This document shows, in pieces, positions 61,723 to 64,000 of a stretch of DNA of 64,000 nucleotides. The notes beneath the pieces were generated by a model. The model had not been told where the DNA came from. It saw only the letters and a program-made list of their open reading frames with translations, and did no database searches. This DNA comes from Candidatus Methanoplasma termitum (lineage in GTDB: Archaea > Thermoplasmatota > Thermoplasmata > Methanomassiliicoccales > Methanomethylophilaceae). The DNA lies in assembly GCF_000800805.1 (NCBI RefSeq), contig NZ_CP010070.1:1240001-1304000 (forward strand), written 5' to 3'. The number at the start of each line of letters is the position of its first letter. Position 1 is the first letter of the stretch. Made by a program: the position numbers and the translations under genes.

Positions 61723-62876
61723 AGCAGCCCCCGCATGATCATCGGGAGCAGCCTTATGCCGACCCCGGGATGTTTCAGCATAGGCCGCGCAACGCCGCTG
61801 GGGTTGTCAAGATCGATGCCGTTCAATATCGATCGGATATCTTCTCTGTCGATGATCCCGAACACCTTATCGAACTTCTCGTCGGATAAGCTGTTGTAGA
61901 TCTTCCTTATCCTGTAACCGTTCGACAGTTCGCGGCCGAGCTCTTTTTTCCACTCTTTTTCGTATCCGGAAAGGAATTCCGACGATGTTCTGTCCTCGGC
62001 GATACTCTCTTTTGCGATCCTTCCCAGGATGGGCGCCGCTTTGCATATCGGCTGCAGGCCGCCGCCGGATACCGGTTTAACCTGTCCTGCGGCATCGCCT
62101 ATAAGAAGCGTCCTTTCGCCGAATGATCTGGGTCTTCCGCCGAGAGGTATCTTTCCGGCATATTTTGATGTTATCTCATCGGTTCCGATGTTCAGTTCCT
62201 TCATCAGTTTTTTTAGGTACTCGATGGGTATGCCTTTTTCCGGATTGACGCACAGCCCTATTCTGGTCATATCTCCGAACGGTATCTCCCAGCTGAAAAA
62301 CCCGGGTGCAAATTCGGAGCCTATCCTCAAGACCATGATGTCGTCGTATACAGATGTGTGTTTTACATCGACTTCGATCCCGCTGACATATTCTTTTGGC
62401 AGATTGTTGCCCAAGGACATCGCCACTGCCGAGCCTTGTCCGTCGGCACCTATTATCAGTTTCGAAATTATCTCTTTCCCGTCCGCTTCGATAAGGACGC
62501 CATCTTCGGTCGTCTTGTGCGCAGAGTACTTTGTTCCGTATCTGATCTCGGCGCCTTTATCCGATGCCTTGTCTGCCAGTTTTCTATCCAGATCGGTACG
62601 GTCGATCAGCAGCGCCTTTGTTTCTTTCGATCTCACTTCGATCCTTCCGCCGCCCGGAAAAACAACATCCGCGCCTTTGATCCTGTTCAATATCTCCGGG
62701 ACGACCTCGCACATATCCAGAACGCCTTGCGTGACCAGACCCGCGCACTGCATAGGCAACCCCGACGATGAATGTTCCTCAAAAACGACCACCTCGTAAT
62801 CCTCTGCCAAAATGCCGGCCGTTATCGTTCCGGCGGGTCCGCCGCCGATCACCGCGGCATCATATTTTCCGATCAT
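61719..62876 (-). CDS. Geranylgeranyl reductase family flavoprotein 2
   Basis: 385 aa. FAD motif [16 protein letters not shown] at residues 11-26, [20 protein letters not shown] with the family cysteine, and [20 protein letters not shown] near residue 272. It is a paralogue of the 35692-36780 protein with only moderate similarity. It sits in a run with transaldolase and transketolase, overlapping both neighbours by 4 bp. Substrate unassigned: membrane lipids, polyprenols or a respiratory isoprenoid are all possible. Confidence 0.87.
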   Translation of the reverse strand: MIGKYDAAVIGGGPAGTITAGILAEDYEVVVFEEHSSSGLPMQCAGLVTQGVLDMCEVVPEILNRIKGADVVFPGGGRIEVRSKETKALLIDRTDLDRKLADKASDKGAEIRYGTKYSAHKTTEDGVLIEADGKEIISKLIIGADGQGSAVAMSLGNNLPKEYVSGIEVDVKHTSVYDDIMVLRIGSEFAPGFFSWEIPFGDMTRIGLCVNPEKGIPIEYLKKLMKELNIGTDEITSKYAGKIPLGGRPRSFGERTLLIGDAAGQVKPVSGGGLQPICKAAPILGRIAKESIAEDRTSSEFLSGYEKEWKKELGRELSNGYRIRKIYNSLSDEKFDKVFGIIDREDIRSILNGIDLDNPSGVARPMLKHPGVGIRLLPMIMRGLL

Positions 62877-63520
62877 TTCTTCTTGGACTTCTCATAGTCC
62901 TTGATGAAGTTCTGTATACCCTCGTCGGTTTTGGGGTGGGAGACCATCTGCAGCAGCACATTGTATGGAATGGTGGCAATATCGCAGCCGAGCGTCGCCG
63001 CTTCCAAGACGTGAATGGGCCCCCTGATGCTTGCCGCGATGACCTCTGCCCGGAACCCATAGTTGGAGAACACGGTAACGATCTGACCCAGCAGGTCCGT
63101 TCCGTACGCCCCTATATCATCCAGGCGTCCGACGAACGGTGAAACATACCTTGCCCCGGCCTTTGCCGCAAGCAAAGCCTGCTGAGCGGAGAAGATGAGC
63201 GTCATGTTGACGTCTATTCCCTCGCTTGACAGTACTTTTGTCGCCTTCAGGGAGTCGATGCACATCGGAAGTTTGACATTTATGTTGGGGTGGATCGCCG
63301 CAAGCTCTCTCCCTTCTTTGATCATGTCTTCCGCTTTGAGAGACATCGCTTCCGCAGATATCGGAACGTCCACGATCGCGGCTATCTCTTTCACTCTGGT
63401 GGGGGTGTCGGTGCCTTCCTTCGCTATTAAGCTCGGGTTGGTCGTCACGCCATCCAATATTCCCCAGCTGTTGATCTCTTTTATCATGTCAAGGTTTGCC
63501 GTGTCAATGAAAATCTTCAT
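62873..63520 (-). CDS. tal: Transaldolase (small, Fsa/TalC type)
   Basis: 215 aa, short transaldolase subfamily. [20 protein letters not shown] at the start, [14 protein letters not shown] near residue 23, and the Schiff-base Lys83 in [27 protein letters not shown] follows near residue 130. It transfers dihydroxyacetone units between sugar phosphates in pentose synthesis, together with the transketolase gene that overlaps it by 4 bp. Confidence 0.94.
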   Translation of the reverse strand: MKIFIDTANLDMIKEINSWGILDGVTTNPSLIAKEGTDTPTRVKEIAAIVDVPISAEAMSLKAEDMIKEGRELAAIHPNINVKLPMCIDSLKATKVLSSEGIDVNMTLIFSAQQALLAAKAGARYVSPFVGRLDDIGAYGTDLLGQIVTVFSNYGFRAEVIAASIRGPIHVLEAATLGCDIATIPYNVLLQMVSHPKTDEGIQNFIKDYEKSKKK

Positions 63521-64000
63521 CCTATCAACTCCATCTTCTTTCCTAACGACCTCTTTGCCGCATCAGCGATATCTTTCGAGGTGAGCCCGTATTTGATGAG
63601 CAGCTGTTCGGCGGCACCCGATTCTCCGAATGTATCCTTTGTGCCTACCATTTCGAACGGTACCGGCATCTCTTTGGAAAGGAACTCTGCGACCGCCGAC
63701 CCCATCCCTCCCATGACGCTGTGTTCTTCGGCGGTGATGGCGCACCCCGTCTTTCGCAGCGATGCCGCCAACGTGTCTTTGTCCAGCGGTTTTATCGTGG
63801 ACATGTTTATGACCTCGGCGTCGATGAACTCCCCTTTTAGGATGTCCGACGCTTCCATGCAAAGCGCGACCATCTGCCCCGTGCCGATGAGAGTGACGTC
63901 GCTTCCCTCTCTGAGGACCGATGCTTTACCGATCTTGAACTCCGCACCTTCCTCGGTGATCGTGGGGAACTCTGCGCGGCCCATCCTCATATAGACCGGG
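63517..64000 (-). CDS. Transketolase C-terminal subunit, partial (N-terminus beyond window)
   Basis: About 161 codons of the C-terminal half-transketolase; the frame is open to the right edge ([18 protein letters not shown]). [20 protein letters not shown] and [20 protein letters not shown] are typical of the transketolase C-terminal domain. In archaea transketolase is usually split in two genes, so the N-terminal subunit gene is expected beyond 64000. It overlaps the transaldolase gene by 4 bp. Confidence 0.92.
   Translation of the reverse strand, partial: PVYMRMGRAEFPTITEEGAEFKIGKASVLREGSDVTLIGTGQMVALCMEASDILKGEFIDAEVINMSTIKPLDKDTLAASLRKTGCAITAEEHSVMGGMGSAVAEFLSKEMPVPFEMVGTKDTFGESGAAEQLLIKYGLTSKDIADAAKRSLGKKMELIG

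Noticed and set aside
1-64000. rRNA and tRNA genes, prophage, conjugation genes
   Set aside because: None seen on reading the intergenic regions; the only mobile elements supported are the two insertion sequences and small accessory islets.

Overview
The window is archaeal chromosome, most likely from a methanogen of the Methanomassiliicoccales type (Thermoplasmatota). The evidence is an A-type ATP synthase operon, an F420H2-dehydrogenase-like (Fpo) complex with no FpoF or FpoO gene beside it, ether-lipid genes (CarS, prenyl synthase, two geranylgeranyl reductases), Nob1, a TYW2-like methyltransferase, a form III RuBisCO and a protein resembling methanogenesis marker 11. The order-level call is inference from gene content; no rRNA or tRNA gene was seen.

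Layout. 1-7435 (minus): atpH-I-K-E-C-F-A-B, with atpB running off the left edge. 7537-8926: a dCMP deaminase and a signal peptidase transcribed divergently from one symmetric TATA box. 8910-24514: two identical IS110/IS1111-type insertion sequences in direct orientation bracket two giant surface proteins (2376 and about 1560 aa); the larger carries four almost identical 495-bp tandem repeats. Copy 1 interrupts the 3' end of the signal peptidase gene. 24610-29625: scpB-scpA-smc. 29847-35151: accessory islets: a truncated DinD/BRO-like gene with a RhuM/PLD-like gene behind a palindromic operator, a relic of an HpaII-like restriction enzyme, and a small antitoxin-like gene with a frameshifted GNAT gene. 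Embedded among them is the core operon carS-pyrE-udg-HAD phosphatase (31497-33919). 35233-37752: nob1, then a prenyl synthase and geranylgeranyl reductase pair. 37859-48352: fpoABCDHIJ1J2KLMN, whose FpoI carries four 4Fe-4S motifs instead of two. 48640-54552: proC, then a run of folD, kptA, marker-11-like, uppS and a B12-binding radical SAM gene. 54593-59077: ribose-1,5-bisphosphate isomerase, RuBisCO, AMP phosphorylase and a polysaccharide deacetylase. 59198-64000: an unrecognised Cys-rich protein, then a minus-strand run of transketolase C-half, transaldolase, geranylgeranyl reductase and TYW2-like methyltransferase.

How it fits together. The Fpo complex would oxidise a soluble donor, probably reduced ferredoxin given the enlarged FpoI, and pump ions that the A-type ATP synthase uses. 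The AMP phosphorylase, isomerase and RuBisCO set turns nucleotide ribose into 3-phosphoglycerate, and transketolase and transaldolase handle the remaining pentose chemistry. The lipid genes supply the ether membrane. The most distinctive part is the surface-protein locus framed by the two insertion sequences, each with a structured right end that looks like a bridge/seekRNA gene.
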